Positions 1-8,294 of a stretch of DNA of 24,918 nucleotides are shown piece by piece. Both the position numbers and the translations under genes were made by a program. How positions within the stretch are numbered: position 1 is the first letter of the stretch; each line of letters starts with the position of its first letter. The stretch spans positions 1 through 24,918 of the forward strand of contig CANQLK010000009.1 of the NCBI GenBank assembly GCA_947624665.1, written 5' to 3'. Below the pieces are notes generated by a model, which was not told the DNA's origin, ran no database searches, and saw only the letters and a list, made by a program, of their open reading frames with translations. Origin of the DNA: Candidatus Gastranaerophilales bacterium. Lineage in GTDB: Bacteria; Cyanobacteriota; Vampirovibrionia; Gastranaerophilales; Gastranaerophilaceae.

Positions 1-72
1 ACCCAGTCTTCTTGCTTCTTCCTGTGCAAGCATGATTACTTTTATAGCCTTTTCCGTAAAACGTTCAAACAT
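1..72 (-). CDS. clpC: ClpC, ATP-dependent Clp protease ATP-binding subunit (5' end only)
   Basis: Only the first 24 codons are in the window; the gene continues past the left edge. The translation begins [16 protein letters not shown] and continues QEEARRLG. I recognise this as the start of the Clp N-terminal domain, and it is closer to cyanobacterial ClpC than to the Firmicutes form (MMFGRFTERAQKV...). ClpC is a Hsp100 AAA+ unfoldase that feeds substrates to ClpP in the cytoplasm. The start is fixed by a good AGGAG ribosome binding site (complement of 83-87), 10 nt before the ATG. A TATAAT lies at the complement of 126-131 as a possible -10 box. The AAA+ modules cannot be seen, so the identity rests on a short but distinctive stretch. 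Confidence 0.85.
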
Positions 73-155
73 TGCTTTACTTCTCCTAATAAGACTCTAT
101 ATTAATATTCTACAACATAATACAAATTATACAATCCATTCTTTTTTTTTGCATT

Positions 156-827
156 CTATTTACCGCTATCCAATTCCCTGATTTTTTCTTTTGCGGGCAA
201 ATATTCGGAACTTACTTTATTTGATATTTCAAATTCTTTCCTTGCTTCTTTTCTCTGACCTTTTCGCATATATATATCCCCCAATATATAATGTGTTTCC
301 GGATCGTTATAGTATATATCTCTACTGTGAACTATATATTCCTCTGCCAATGCCGTAAAATCATAATTTAATAAAACTCTCGCATTATATTTATATATCT
401 CCCTGTTATAATATTCGTAAAATTGACTGCGCATTAAAAGCTTATTTATGTAATCTTCCAGCGTATATATAAAAAATAAATTTAAATCCTGCTCATAAAA
501 ATTTCTTATCTGCATATAGGTAGGAGGATAACTTAAATCATCTTTTAACAATTTTATTAATGATATAAGCCAATTTATAGCACTTGAAGACCCTTTTACG
601 GGCAATATCATTGATAATGCCCTGTCTTCCTCTTTGTTAAGTAACTTGCAATAAGCACATCCGATTATTGAATGCGCTTTCTTAAAATTTTCGTAAGCAG
701 AAATTAAATCTCCTTTGTATAATGCATTTTTCCCCGAAATATTATAACTCCGGAATTCGTGAAGTGTACTTTTTGTTTCATTTGTTCCGGAGTTATTATC
801 TTTATTTGTATTTATTTCTATAATCAT
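156..827 (-). CDS. TPR-repeat protein, cytoplasmic, function unknown
   Basis: 223 residues with no signal peptide or membrane segment. The C-terminal part (about 170-220) reads as a tetratricopeptide unit: DPETHYILGDIYMRKGQ is followed by a KEARKEFE second helix. A weaker helical pair around residues 35-55 (ALYKGDLISAYENFKKA) may be another TPR. The middle is rich in aromatic and charged residues and I do not recognise it. The ATG directly follows the TAA of the upstream TPR gene (TAAATG) and has no clear Shine-Dalgarno sequence, so it is probably translated by coupling and works with that secreted partner. TPR proteins are usually assembly scaffolds; no specific role can be assigned. Confidence 0.7.
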   Translation of the reverse strand: MIIEINTNKDNNSGTNETKSTLHEFRSYNISGKNALYKGDLISAYENFKKAHSIIGCAYCKLLNKEEDRALSMILPVKGSSSAINWLISLIKLLKDDLSYPPTYMQIRNFYEQDLNLFFIYTLEDYINKLLMRSQFYEYYNREIYKYNARVLLNYDFTALAEEYIVHSRDIYYNDPETHYILGDIYMRKGQRKEARKEFEISNKVSSEYLPAKEKIRELDSGK

Positions 828-1409
828 TTATACTTCATTAATTTTTGTCTGTTTAATTTTCGTCTTTTCCTGATTTATAAACTGCATTGCCGAAGGATGT
901 ATATTATTGGGATATGAACCGTTTATTAATTTCTCTATTTCCTGAGACTGCGCATCTACTTTCGGAACTGCTTTTTTTGCATTATATGCCTGCAAAAAGC
1001 CTTGCGGATCCGCTTTTAACGATTTTATCTCATCTTTCGTAAAATCTTTATATGAACAATTTACCTTATCTTTCATGCACAATTCCGCTTGTATGGAATA
1101 TGAAGTTAATTTAGGTACATCATTTAATTCGATGACTTTATCAAAAGCCTCAAAAGCTTCTTCATTCATTGCTATGTTCATATAAGCATTTCCCAAATAA
1201 TACCAAGCTATAGAACTCTTCGGATCCTGTTCTGTGTATATTTTTAAATCGGAAATACATCCAACATAGTTCTTATCTTTATATTTTTTTATTGCATTCT
1301 TTACGGTACCGCTGTCATTCTTTGCAGTACTTTCAGCCGCATTTACGGGCTGTATTACAAATGAACCCGTTATCAGTAATGCCGTAAATATTGCTAATAA
1401 TTTTTTCAT
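828..1409 (-). CDS. Exported TPR-repeat protein
   Basis: 193 residues. The N-terminus has a classic Sec signal peptide: MKK, a hydrophobic stretch (LLAIFTALLITGSFVI), then PVNA before the likely cleavage site. Two TPR-like helix pairs follow at about residues 34-100, including SSIAWYYLGNAYMNIAMNEEAFEAFDKVIELN. The remaining third is lysine- and glutamine-rich with no recognised domain. A GAGG ribosome binding site (complement of 1417-1420) sits 7 nt before the ATG, which supports the start. It is the first gene of a two-gene unit and abuts the cytoplasmic TPR gene. It is likely periplasmic or envelope-associated. Function is unknown beyond a scaffold or binding role. Confidence 0.75.
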   Translation of the reverse strand: MKKLLAIFTALLITGSFVIQPVNAAESTAKNDSGTVKNAIKKYKDKNYVGCISDLKIYTEQDPKSSIAWYYLGNAYMNIAMNEEAFEAFDKVIELNDVPKLTSYSIQAELCMKDKVNCSYKDFTKDEIKSLKADPQGFLQAYNAKKAVPKVDAQSQEIEKLINGSYPNNIHPSAMQFINQEKTKIKQTKINEV

Positions 1410-1614
1410 ATAATATCCTCATTATTTTATATATTATCGTCCTATTTAAATTATATACCCATTTTTTTAAATTTTTCTATTTTTATTTTGATATTTTTAT
1501 ATATTTTAAAATATTTTTTAATTATACTACTTATTTTAATTGAATTTATATTTTTTTAGTCATCCAAAAGAATGAAAAATCCGTTAAAAACTATATTAAC
1601 ATTTGTAACACATG

Positions 1615-1620
1615 TATAAT
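1615..1620 (+). promoter_or_regulatory. Candidate -10 box for the XRE regulator
   Basis: A perfect TATAAT directly preceded by ATG (ATGTATAAT). No convincing -35 hexamer lies 16-18 nt upstream. Transcription would begin near 1626-1628, at the first in-frame ATG. The mRNA would therefore be leaderless for that ATG, or carry a leader of about 27 nt for the ATG at 1653. Confidence 0.5.
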
Positions 1621-1642
1621 AATATATGTATTTGTTGAATAC

Positions 1643-1648
1643 AGGGGA
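1643..1648 (+). promoter_or_regulatory. Ribosome binding site that decides the XRE gene start
   Basis: AGGGGA lies 4 nt before the ATG at 1653. It favours that ATG over the in-frame ATG at 1626, which has no Shine-Dalgarno sequence. Confidence 0.6.
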
Positions 1649-1652
1649 CAAA

Positions 1653-1892
1653 ATGAAAATAAAAATTAAAGAAACGGTTAAACAAAAAAAAGGTTGGAGT
1701 TTATATAAACTGGCTCAAATTCTTGAATTGCCTCAACAAACGGTATACAGTTGGGCTAACGGCAGAACTCAACCGTCTTATGAAAACATGGACAGACTTT
1801 GTGATGCTATAGGATGTTCAATCGGTGAACTGTTAGAAGCCGAACCGGTTCAAAATAAACTTAATTTTGAAGCATACAAACGCTATATTTAA
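1653..1892 (+). CDS. Small XRE/Cro-type helix-turn-helix transcriptional regulator
   Basis: 79 residues from the ATG at 1653; an upstream in-frame ATG at 1626 would add nine. Nearly the whole protein is one HTH domain. WSLYKLAQILELPQQTVYSW gives the scaffold helix, turn and recognition helix, and then comes NGRTQPSYENMDRLCDAIGCSIGELLE, the usual tail of Cro/C1-type domains. It is a cytoplasmic DNA-binding protein, probably a dimer. There is no effector domain. It is flanked by genes on the other strand and ends 3 nt from the stop of tlyA, so it is a single-gene unit. Its targets are unknown; the AT-rich region before it (1410-1625) is the obvious place for autoregulation. Confidence 0.85.
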   Translation: MKIKIKETVKQKKGWSLYKLAQILELPQQTVYSWANGRTQPSYENMDRLCDAIGCSIGELLEAEPVQNKLNFEAYKRYI

Positions 1893-1895
1893 ACT

Positions 1896-2702
1896 TTAGT
1901 TTTCGTTATGTGCTTCATTTACCGTGCTTTCAGGGTCTATTTCCCCGTCACATTCCTTTTTTGTAAGATAAATAAGATATTCTATATTCCCTTTTTGTCC
2001 TTTTATCGGCGAGAAAGTTAAATCTTTCACATACAAATCCGAAGAAACGGCAAAATTAATTATATTCTCTATTACTTCAAGATGAACCTTTTTATCACGT
2101 ACTATACCGTTTTTTCCGACCTGATTTACACCTGCTTCAAATTGCGGTTTTATCAGCGATACTATTTCCAAATCTTTTGTGTCATTTATTTTTAATATAT
2201 TTGGAATTACTTTTGTAATGGAAATAAAAGATAAATCCATTGTAACAAAATCGGCAGGTTCATCGGTATTAGAATATATATCGTTTTTTGAACAGTTTTT
2301 TATGTTTGTTTTTTCTATGACCTTAACCCGATTATCCGTTCTTAATTTCCATGCCAATTGTCCGTAGCCTACATCAACGCAGTAAACTTTTTTTGCTCCG
2401 TTTTGAAGCATACAATCCGTAAAACCACCCGTTGAAGCACCCGCATCAAGACATATTCTGCCGTTTAAATCAATATTAAATGCTTTTATTGCTTTATCGA
2501 GTTTAAAACCGCCTCTTGAAACAAACGGCATTGATTTTATTTCAAAGCTTGTATTCTCTTTTTCTTCCAACAGAAATCCGCTTTTTGTGATAACGATTCC
2601 GTTTACCCTGACATCACCTGCCATTATTGCTGCCTGAGCTTTGCTTTTAGTGTCAAAATAACCTTTATCGGTAAGTATTTTATCCAATCGTTCTTTTGTC
2701 AT
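1896..2702 (-). CDS. tlyA: TlyA-family 16S/23S rRNA (cytidine-2'-O)-methyltransferase
   Basis: 268 residues from the chosen ATG at the complement of 2700-2702. Residues 1-65 form an S4-type RNA-binding domain (RLDKILTDKGYFDTKSKAQAA). The FtsJ-like Rossmann methyltransferase follows, with the SAM-binding LDAGASTGGFTD (about 85-96), VDVGYGQLAWKLR (109-121) and MDLSFISI (155-162). The RGGFKLDKA stretch and SLIKPQFEAG supply the lysines expected in this family. Family members methylate rRNA cytidine 2'-OH groups; older annotations call them hemolysin A. A start nine codons earlier (MPRKYSVYK) would overlap tatD, and neither start has a good ribosome binding site. The chosen ATG lies 1 nt beyond the tatD stop, which suggests translational coupling. 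Confidence 0.9.
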   Translation of the reverse strand: MTKERLDKILTDKGYFDTKSKAQAAIMAGDVRVNGIVITKSGFLLEEKENTSFEIKSMPFVSRGGFKLDKAIKAFNIDLNGRICLDAGASTGGFTDCMLQNGAKKVYCVDVGYGQLAWKLRTDNRVKVIEKTNIKNCSKNDIYSNTDEPADFVTMDLSFISITKVIPNILKINDTKDLEIVSLIKPQFEAGVNQVGKNGIVRDKKVHLEVIENIINFAVSSDLYVKDLTFSPIKGQKGNIEYLIYLTKKECDGEIDPESTVNEAHNEN

Positions 2703-2703
2703 T

Positions 2704-3459
2704 TTATATACCGAATACTTTCTTGGCATTTTGTGTTGTCTGTTCTTTAATAATTTCTATATCAATATTTTTCAGGTTGGCTATTTCCTGTGCTGTATAT
2801 TTTAAGTATGCGGGGGTATTTAATTTCCCACGATACGGAACAGGTGCCAGATATGGGGCATCCGTTTCCAGTAAAAGTCTGTCTAAAGGTATATATTTTG
2901 CGCTTTCTTTGGTATCCGTCGCATTTTTAAAGGTTACTACTCCGCCTATTGCTATATAGTATCCTTCATCCAAACATTTTTTTGCAAAATCTTTATTGCC
3001 CGAAAAACAATGAAATATAACTTCTTTTAAATTAAATTTTTTCAATATTTCATAGCAGTCATCGTGAGCTTCTCTGTCGTGGATAATTACGGGAACTTTA
3101 TATTCCTGTGCAAGTTGAAGCTGTTTTTGCAAGACAAGTTTTTGTTCCTCTTTTGTTTCCGTTTCCCAATGGTAATCAAGTCCTATTTCTCCGATTGCAA
3201 CTATTTTAGGATAATTTAAATACTTAATAATTTGTTTTTCGGTATTATCATTGTATGTTTTTACTTCCGACGGATGGACTCCAACTGCTCCATATAGCAT
3301 TTCATATTTAGTGCAATATGAATTTATTTCCTCAAATGTTTCTGCTGAAACCCCGGGAATTATAACTTTTGACACATCATTTTCTCTGATTTCATTCAAT
3401 ACGAAATCAAAATCTTTTTTATATTCTTCAAAATTTATATGTGAGTGCGTATCTATCAT
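2704..3459 (-). CDS. tatD: TatD-family metal-dependent hydrolase (DNase)
   Basis: 251 residues, the normal length. The metal-binding set of this TIM-barrel family is complete: H5 and H7 (THSHINF), E91 (IGEIGLDYHW), H127 (VIIHDREA), H150 (IFHCFSG) and D200 (LLLETDAPYLAP). TatD proteins are cytoplasmic divalent-metal 3'-5' exonucleases or DNases linked to DNA repair and RNA turnover. The gene is transcribed with tlyA, whose start lies 1 nt after this stop codon. It starts at a single good ATG. TATAAT and other -10-like hexamers lie in the AT-rich stretch upstream (3460-3574), which also serves the divergent gene at 3575. Confidence 0.93.
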   Translation of the reverse strand: MIDTHSHINFEEYKKDFDFVLNEIRENDVSKVIIPGVSAETFEEINSYCTKYEMLYGAVGVHPSEVKTYNDNTEKQIIKYLNYPKIVAIGEIGLDYHWETETKEEQKLVLQKQLQLAQEYKVPVIIHDREAHDDCYEILKKFNLKEVIFHCFSGNKDFAKKCLDEGYYIAIGGVVTFKNATDTKESAKYIPLDRLLLETDAPYLAPVPYRGKLNTPAYLKYTAQEIANLKNIDIEIIKEQTTQNAKKVFGI

Positions 3460-3574
3460 ATTTGTTATATATTTTATTATAAAACAGAATTATTATTGAT
3501 ATAATGATAAATAATTGTTTACAAAATAACAATTTAATAATTTCAGAGGTTTATAACATTAGGGTAAAACAAAC

Positions 3575-4336
3575 ATGAACATATTAAATGAAGCAATAAA
3601 TTCCACATATACAAAATATCCGCTCTACAACAGCAAAACTGCAGTGCAAAAAACAAAAACGGTTAATACAAATTTTGGTAATAAAGAATCAAAAAAAGTA
3701 CTGGCTTCCTCAATAGCCGGAAGTGTTTTGGGAATAGCAGCCGCAGTAGGCGGAGTATATGCCATGGCGAAAAAAGGTGATCCCGCTGCTTCAATTAAAA
3801 ATTTAAGATATGAAGAAAAAGATATTTTATTAATAGGGGCAGGCTCCGTTCTGGGCGGTCTTTCAGGCGGATTATTGACTGATAATAACAAAAATAATGT
3901 TAAACCTAAATTAAGAGAAGCTTCTCAAATGTTCTTCGGCAGCCTTGTATGTCCGTTAGGTATTCTTTCCGCTACCGAAAAACTTTTGGATAAATCGGGA
4001 TTTAAATTACCTTTAATTCATTCGGGTTCCGCTTTTGCTAAAACAGCTAACGTATTTTTGGAAGCACTTCCTAAAATTGCAGTTACGGCAGGCTCTTTAA
4101 TCGCAGGCATGGAAATCGGTAACAATATAATGAATAAAGTTAATAATAAGATATTCAAAGAAGAAGTTAAACACGAAGTTCACCCCTCCGATTATTTGGT
4201 TCATACCGATGATGCTTGTGTAGCTGCAAGTCTGCTTTTAAAAGATTCCAAAACTTTTGCTTCCGCAACTTCAAAGCTTCTGCCCGCTTCTTTTATCCTT
4301 TCAGGAGTTAAAACGGGAATTCAGAAAAAAGATTAA
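3575..4336 (+). CDS. Unknown glycine-rich membrane-associated protein
   Basis: 253 residues that I do not recognise. The first 40 or so are polar and tyrosine/threonine-rich with no signal peptide. Next come two Gly/Ala-rich hydrophobic segments, about 45-65 (ASSIAGSVLGIAAAVGGVYAM) and 84-100 (ILLIGAGSVLGGLSGGLL), separated by a charged loop. Further hydrophobic stretches follow near 118-132 and 165-180. The small-residue spacing resembles glycine-zipper membrane segments. The C-terminus is mixed and ends in KTGIQKKD. An AGGG stands about 10 nt before the ATG. The stop codon shares TTAA (4333-4336) with the convergent PAP2 gene. It may be a lineage-restricted envelope protein; no function is proposed. 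Confidence 0.7.
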   Translation: MNILNEAINSTYTKYPLYNSKTAVQKTKTVNTNFGNKESKKVLASSIAGSVLGIAAAVGGVYAMAKKGDPAASIKNLRYEEKDILLIGAGSVLGGLSGGLLTDNNKNNVKPKLREASQMFFGSLVCPLGILSATEKLLDKSGFKLPLIHSGSAFAKTANVFLEALPKIAVTAGSLIAGMEIGNNIMNKVNNKIFKEEVKHEVHPSDYLVHTDDACVAASLLLKDSKTFASATSKLLPASFILSGVKTGIQKKD

Positions 4337-5304
4337 CCCTTTATCTTTGTAATTAAATAATCGTTCAGTTTTATAAAACACGGATATAAAAAAGTTATGA
4401 ATATACCCTCCGTAAACGGTGCTATTGCATCTGCTATCGGACGTTGCGGGATATGTATTGTTATAAAATCAACGAAAAATTTAAGTTTAAAATATATCAA
4501 CAGTCCCAAAATAACTAAAATTGACTTTCTTATTATACTTCCTTTTTCTGGTTCGAATTTTAAAAATCTGTTTTCCAGAAAAATTCCGAAAAATACCGCA
4601 AATACTCTTATAACATCCATCATTGCCCAATATTTTGCGTCAGAAGCATCGTATAAAATATTTCCATCTCTATAATCAACGGGATATGATTTGTAATTCA
4701 AATACATAATCATTAAAACACTTAACAGTGTATAAACGGAAATGGCAATATTTTGTCTGATTTTATTTTCTCCAACCCATAATAAAAATTTATCAACATA
4801 TAAGATAATACAAATACCTATAATTAAAGAAACTATTACATCTTGCGAAGTATGAACTCCCAGATAATTCCTTGAGAGCATAACAAAAAATATAATCAAT
4901 GAACACAAAATAACTGCCCATAACTTATGACGAAGCAAAAAAGCAATACTTCCCCATAAAGAAACCGCACCTGCCGTATGTCCGCTTGGGAATGAGTACC
5001 CCGGCGCCGTTTCAATCGCTCCTGCAGGAGGACAAACCCTTCCATCCAATATCCACGGTCTGTATATGCACGCACTGAATTTTAAAAATACGTTTATAAT
5101 ATGAGAAATATAATAGCAAAATATCACATAAAGTCCCGCCTTTTTATTGATACCCCAATATATTACGCACATTACAATCAATGTAAAAGGCATAACGGCT
5201 ATATCTGACATCCTAAAGAAAAATTCATTAAAAATACCGTTTGTAGCTTCCCTTATATTTTGCAAAAACAATAAATAATCTATCTGAAGTCCCATCCAAG
5301 TCAT
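4333..5304 (-). CDS. PAP2-family membrane phosphatase
   Basis: 323 residues with about eight hydrophobic membrane segments. All three PAP2 motifs are present: K75-x6-R82-P83 (KFSACIYRP), PSGH at 106-109 (YSFPSGHT) and S144-R145-x5-H151-x3-D155 (SRNYLGVHTSQD). Members remove phosphate from membrane lipids such as phosphatidate, undecaprenyl pyrophosphate or lipid A, with the active site on the outer face of the inner membrane. The C-terminal third is a membrane extension beyond the core domain. It is the last gene of the dnaX-hemW-PAP2 unit. A GAGG ribosome binding site overlaps the hemW stop codon (TAGAGG). The substrate cannot be told from sequence; the nearby LPS genes make lipid A or undecaprenyl pyrophosphate reasonable candidates. 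Confidence 0.9.
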   Translation of the reverse strand: MTWMGLQIDYLLFLQNIREATNGIFNEFFFRMSDIAVMPFTLIVMCVIYWGINKKAGLYVIFCYYISHIINVFLKFSACIYRPWILDGRVCPPAGAIETAPGYSFPSGHTAGAVSLWGSIAFLLRHKLWAVILCSLIIFFVMLSRNYLGVHTSQDVIVSLIIGICIILYVDKFLLWVGENKIRQNIAISVYTLLSVLMIMYLNYKSYPVDYRDGNILYDASDAKYWAMMDVIRVFAVFFGIFLENRFLKFEPEKGSIIRKSILVILGLLIYFKLKFFVDFITIHIPQRPIADAIAPFTEGIFITFLYPCFIKLNDYLITKIKG

Positions 5305-5314
5305 ATTTTTTCCT

Positions 5315-6403
5315 CTATTCCATAAAATCTGACATTATTTCGTTACTCAGTAAAAAACCTTGTTCCGTCAGGCTTATACTGTTTTCATCCGCTTTCATCA
5401 AATTTAATTTTGTATATTTGTCTATTATTTTTTTATATTTATCTTTAAAAATGATACCATATTTTTGCTCGATATTTTTTATATTAACTCCTTGAGATAG
5501 TCTTAATGCCAAGAATATCTCATTTTCCAATGTTTCCGTATTTGTTAATATATTGTTTTCTTCCGTTAACAGTGGATTTTTTAGATATTCATTAAGATTT
5601 GAAGTATTTTTATATCGCATATTTCCCTCATACCCCGATGCATTAAGCCCGAAGCCGTAATAATTTTTGTTTAACCAATACGATAAGTTATGACGGGATT
5701 CATAGCCTTTATGTGCAAAATTGCTTATTTCATAATGTTTATATCCGTTATTTTTCAATATTTCACTCAATTTTATATACATTTGAGCCTGCATATCTTC
5801 ATCAGGAAGATTTTCGGGTAAATTATCATAAAAATACGAACCTTCCTCTATTTTGAGTCCGTATGTGGAAATATGCTGCGGTTTCAGTTCTATAGCCTGA
5901 TTTATGTCCGAAATGAAATTGTTTAATGTTTGATTGGGGAGTCCGTATATTAAATCTATGCTGATATTATCGAACCCCGTACTCCTTAGTATGTTATACG
6001 AGCTTAAAATATTTTCTCTGCTATGTTTACGCCCTATTTGTTTTAAAATATCATTATTAAATGTTTGAATTCCCAGTGAAATTCTGTTAATCCCGATTTT
6101 ATATAATTCAATAAATTTTGATTTGTTAACGGTTTCGGGATTTACCTCAAGTGTTATTTCGGAGTTTTCGTCATAATTAAAACAATTTAAAATTTTATTT
6201 ATATCAGAAGGTTCTAAAAGCGAAGGAGTTCCTCCTCCTATATATAAAGTTTTTAATTTATCTCCTTTATATTTACTTTTAATTTCAAAAATAAGACTTT
6301 TTATATAATCATCTTTATTTGAAATCTCGACCCCCGATATAAAAGCGCAGTAATTGCACTTTCTTATGCAAAATGGTATATGAATATAGGCATGCTCAAT
6401 CAT
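5315..6403 (-). CDS. hemW: HemW-like radical SAM heme chaperone
   Basis: 362 residues from the ATG at the complement of 6401-6403; an upstream in-frame start would add 11 residues within dnaX. The radical SAM motif is C12-x3-C16-x2-C19 followed by A-F (HIPFCIRKCNYCAF). Phe rather than Cys after the third cysteine separates HemW from true HemN oxidases. LYIGGGTPSLL, EVNPET, GINRISLGIQTF and IDLIYGLPNQT match family blocks in the right order, and a HemN C-terminal-like domain occupies the last 90 residues. HemW binds heme and delivers it to respiratory proteins; it was long misnamed coproporphyrinogen oxidase. The gene overlaps the end of dnaX by 8 nt, so translation is probably coupled. Confidence 0.92.
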   Translation of the reverse strand: MIEHAYIHIPFCIRKCNYCAFISGVEISNKDDYIKSLIFEIKSKYKGDKLKTLYIGGGTPSLLEPSDINKILNCFNYDENSEITLEVNPETVNKSKFIELYKIGINRISLGIQTFNNDILKQIGRKHSRENILSSYNILRSTGFDNISIDLIYGLPNQTLNNFISDINQAIELKPQHISTYGLKIEEGSYFYDNLPENLPDEDMQAQMYIKLSEILKNNGYKHYEISNFAHKGYESRHNLSYWLNKNYYGFGLNASGYEGNMRYKNTSNLNEYLKNPLLTEENNILTNTETLENEIFLALRLSQGVNIKNIEQKYGIIFKDKYKKIIDKYTKLNLMKADENSISLTEQGFLLSNEIMSDFME

Positions 6404-8228
6404 TTTTACCGTTTTGTTCAATGATTTTCCCGTCAAAAAGCTCTTTAATCATTTCAGCTTGTCCCGAAATATTTTCAGGCATTTTTTCGGGTTTGTTTTC
6501 TTGTTCCTTTTTTGCTTCAACATAAGAATGATAAGCTTCCTCATCTTGAGCAGCCATATCATTTTCCTCCGAAACTTTTTCGGGCGGATTGGCAGGAATC
6601 GAAGGTTTTGTACTTAAATCTATATTGTTTGATACCGTAACTTCTATAACCGGTTCTGAAATATTAAAATATTTAGAAACCGCATCAACCAGAGCTTTTC
6701 TTTTCGGCCCTTCTTTTGCCTGTTTTACAAATATTTCTTTGTTAAAAGCTACTACAACTTTTTCTTCGGATATTTCTACGGGACGTGACAGGTTCGAATA
6801 AAAAGCTCTGTTCGGCAGACTGTCTATGCTCTGTAATATAGATACCCAAAGCTTTTGCATATCGTTATCGGCTGTATAATGTTTTTCGGGTTCTTTCTTT
6901 ATCTCTTCGGAAGCTGATTTTATCGGCGCTGATACTGATTTTATAACATTATTTTCCTGTTTTTCAATTATCGGCTCACTTAATTTTATTTCATCACCAT
7001 TGTTTGCCTGCGGTCTTTTTACCTCGACTGCACCAACTGCACCCTTAGCTTGCACATAACCTGATGACAATTTATTTTCAAGTTCTTCTATCCTTTTTAA
7101 CATATTCTCTGCGGATGGAAGGTTTTTATAGTTTGTTAAATCAATTATACAAAGCTCAAGCCACAAATATTTGTTTGTCGTTTCTTTTATCTGGACGGCA
7201 TAATACGATAGTCTGTCTATTATTTGAATTATTTCAGAAACCGTAAATTTATCCGCAATTTCTTTGGCTTTATCGTAATATAGTTCGTTAATACGGGTTA
7301 ATGAATATAAAATTTCCTTATCATTGCAGTTTTTAACAAGCATTATATCCCTGAAATATTGTACCAAATTGGTAACAAGCTGAATTGGTTCATTGCCTTT
7401 AGCATAAATATTATCTATAAGTTCTATGGACTTCAAACCATCCGCTTGAATAATACACTGAGCTATTTCATGCAATTTCTCATAAGAAATTTTTCCCAGT
7501 AATTCATCAATATCATTAGTATCAATCTGCTTATTAACACCAAGAACGCTTATTTGGTCAAGAAGCGCAAGCGCATCTCTCATACCGCCTTGTGAATTTT
7601 TCGCAATGGCACGCAGTGCTTCGTTTGATATATTAATATTTTCTTCTTTTGATATGTATTCAAGCCGTTTGACGATATCGTCCGTTGTAATTCTTCTGAA
7701 ATCAAACCTTTGACATCTTGAAATTATTGTATCCAAGACCTTATGAGGTTCTGTTGTGGCAAGAATAAATATAACATTCTCAGGCGGTTCTTCGAGTGTT
7801 TTTAACAGTGCATTGAAAGCATGATTAGAAAGCATGTGGACTTCATCGATTACATATATTTTATATCTGCCGTTAACGGGAACATATTGAATTTTCTCGA
7901 GTATTGCCTGAGTATCTTCCACGCTTCTGTTACTTGCGGCATCTATTTCTATTACGTCTGTCGGAATGGAATTCATAATATCCAAACAGGCAGGACATTT
8001 TCCGCACGGAGTTAATGTAGGGCCTTCTTTACAATTCAATGATTTAGCCAATATTCTTGCCGATGAAGTTTTCCCCGTACCTCTGGGCCCGCATAAAAGA
8101 TAAGCATGTGCTATTCTGTTTAAATTTATTGCGTTTGTTAAAGCATGTACGATATTTTCCTGACCTATTAAGTCATGGAATGTCTGCGGTCTGTATTTAC
8201 GGTATAAGGGTATATATTTTGTACTCAA
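6396..8228 (-). CDS. dnaX: DNA polymerase III subunit gamma/tau
   Basis: About 610 residues. The AAA+ clamp-loader core shows Walker A GPRGTGKT (47-54), zinc-binding cysteines C66, C75, C78 and C81, Walker B VIDEVHML, sensor ATTEPHK and the SRC motif (ISRCQRFDF). A long linker follows (about 390-450, lysine/glutamate/proline-rich), then a domain of the tau type. The product loads the sliding clamp and bridges the polymerase cores. No ATG is available. Two TTG codons are possible, at the complement of 8241-8243 and 8226-8228. A GGAG 9 nt before the second favours it, giving the usual short N-terminus ahead of LYRKYRPQTF. I saw no A-AAA-AAG slippery heptamer in the correct frame, so a programmed gamma product is not evident. 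Confidence 0.95.
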   Translation of the reverse strand: MSTKYIPLYRKYRPQTFHDLIGQENIVHALTNAINLNRIAHAYLLCGPRGTGKTSSARILAKSLNCKEGPTLTPCGKCPACLDIMNSIPTDVIEIDAASNRSVEDTQAILEKIQYVPVNGRYKIYVIDEVHMLSNHAFNALLKTLEEPPENVIFILATTEPHKVLDTIISRCQRFDFRRITTDDIVKRLEYISKEENINISNEALRAIAKNSQGGMRDALALLDQISVLGVNKQIDTNDIDELLGKISYEKLHEIAQCIIQADGLKSIELIDNIYAKGNEPIQLVTNLVQYFRDIMLVKNCNDKEILYSLTRINELYYDKAKEIADKFTVSEIIQIIDRLSYYAVQIKETTNKYLWLELCIIDLTNYKNLPSAENMLKRIEELENKLSSGYVQAKGAVGAVEVKRPQANNGDEIKLSEPIIEKQENNVIKSVSAPIKSASEEIKKEPEKHYTADNDMQKLWVSILQSIDSLPNRAFYSNLSRPVEISEEKVVVAFNKEIFVKQAKEGPKRKALVDAVSKYFNISEPVIEVTVSNNIDLSTKPSIPANPPEKVSEENDMAAQDEEAYHSYVEAKKEQENKPEKMPENISGQAEMIKELFDGKIIEQNGKND

Positions 8229-8237
8229 GTTTGCCTG

Positions 8238-8241
8238 CTCC
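8238..8241 (-). promoter_or_regulatory. Ribosome binding site favouring the second dnaX TTG start
   Basis: GGAG on the minus strand stands 9 nt before the TTG at the complement of 8226-8228. It overlaps the alternative TTG at 8241-8243, which has no site of its own. Confidence 0.5.
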
Positions 8242-8261
8242 AATTATATTTGCTAATATAG

Positions 8262-8269
8262 ATTATAAC
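8262..8269. promoter_or_regulatory. Overlapping divergent -10 boxes between dnaX and ldcA
   Basis: The stretch ATTATAAC reads TATAAT on the minus strand (complement of 8262-8267) and TATAAC on the plus strand (8264-8269). These can serve dnaX leftward and the LD-carboxypeptidase gene rightward. The gap between the two coding regions is only 66 nt, so their promoters must overlap. The -35 elements are not clear. Confidence 0.4.
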
Positions 8270-8294
8270 TTAACAGACAAAAAAAGTGTTATAT

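Noticed and set aside
1410..1625. AT-rich region before the XRE gene as a replication origin or CRISPR leader
   Set aside because: No repeated DnaA-box-like elements or direct repeats are visible. It is simply A+T-rich intergenic DNA holding two divergent promoters.
2179..2367. Plus-strand reading frame inside tlyA
   Set aside because: It lies wholly within a confident gene on the other strand, has no ribosome binding site and no recognisable protein features.
6396..8228. Programmed frameshift site in dnaX giving a short gamma product
   Set aside because: The nearest run, GAA AAA GTT, is out of register and has too few A residues for the A-AAA-AAG type of slippage.
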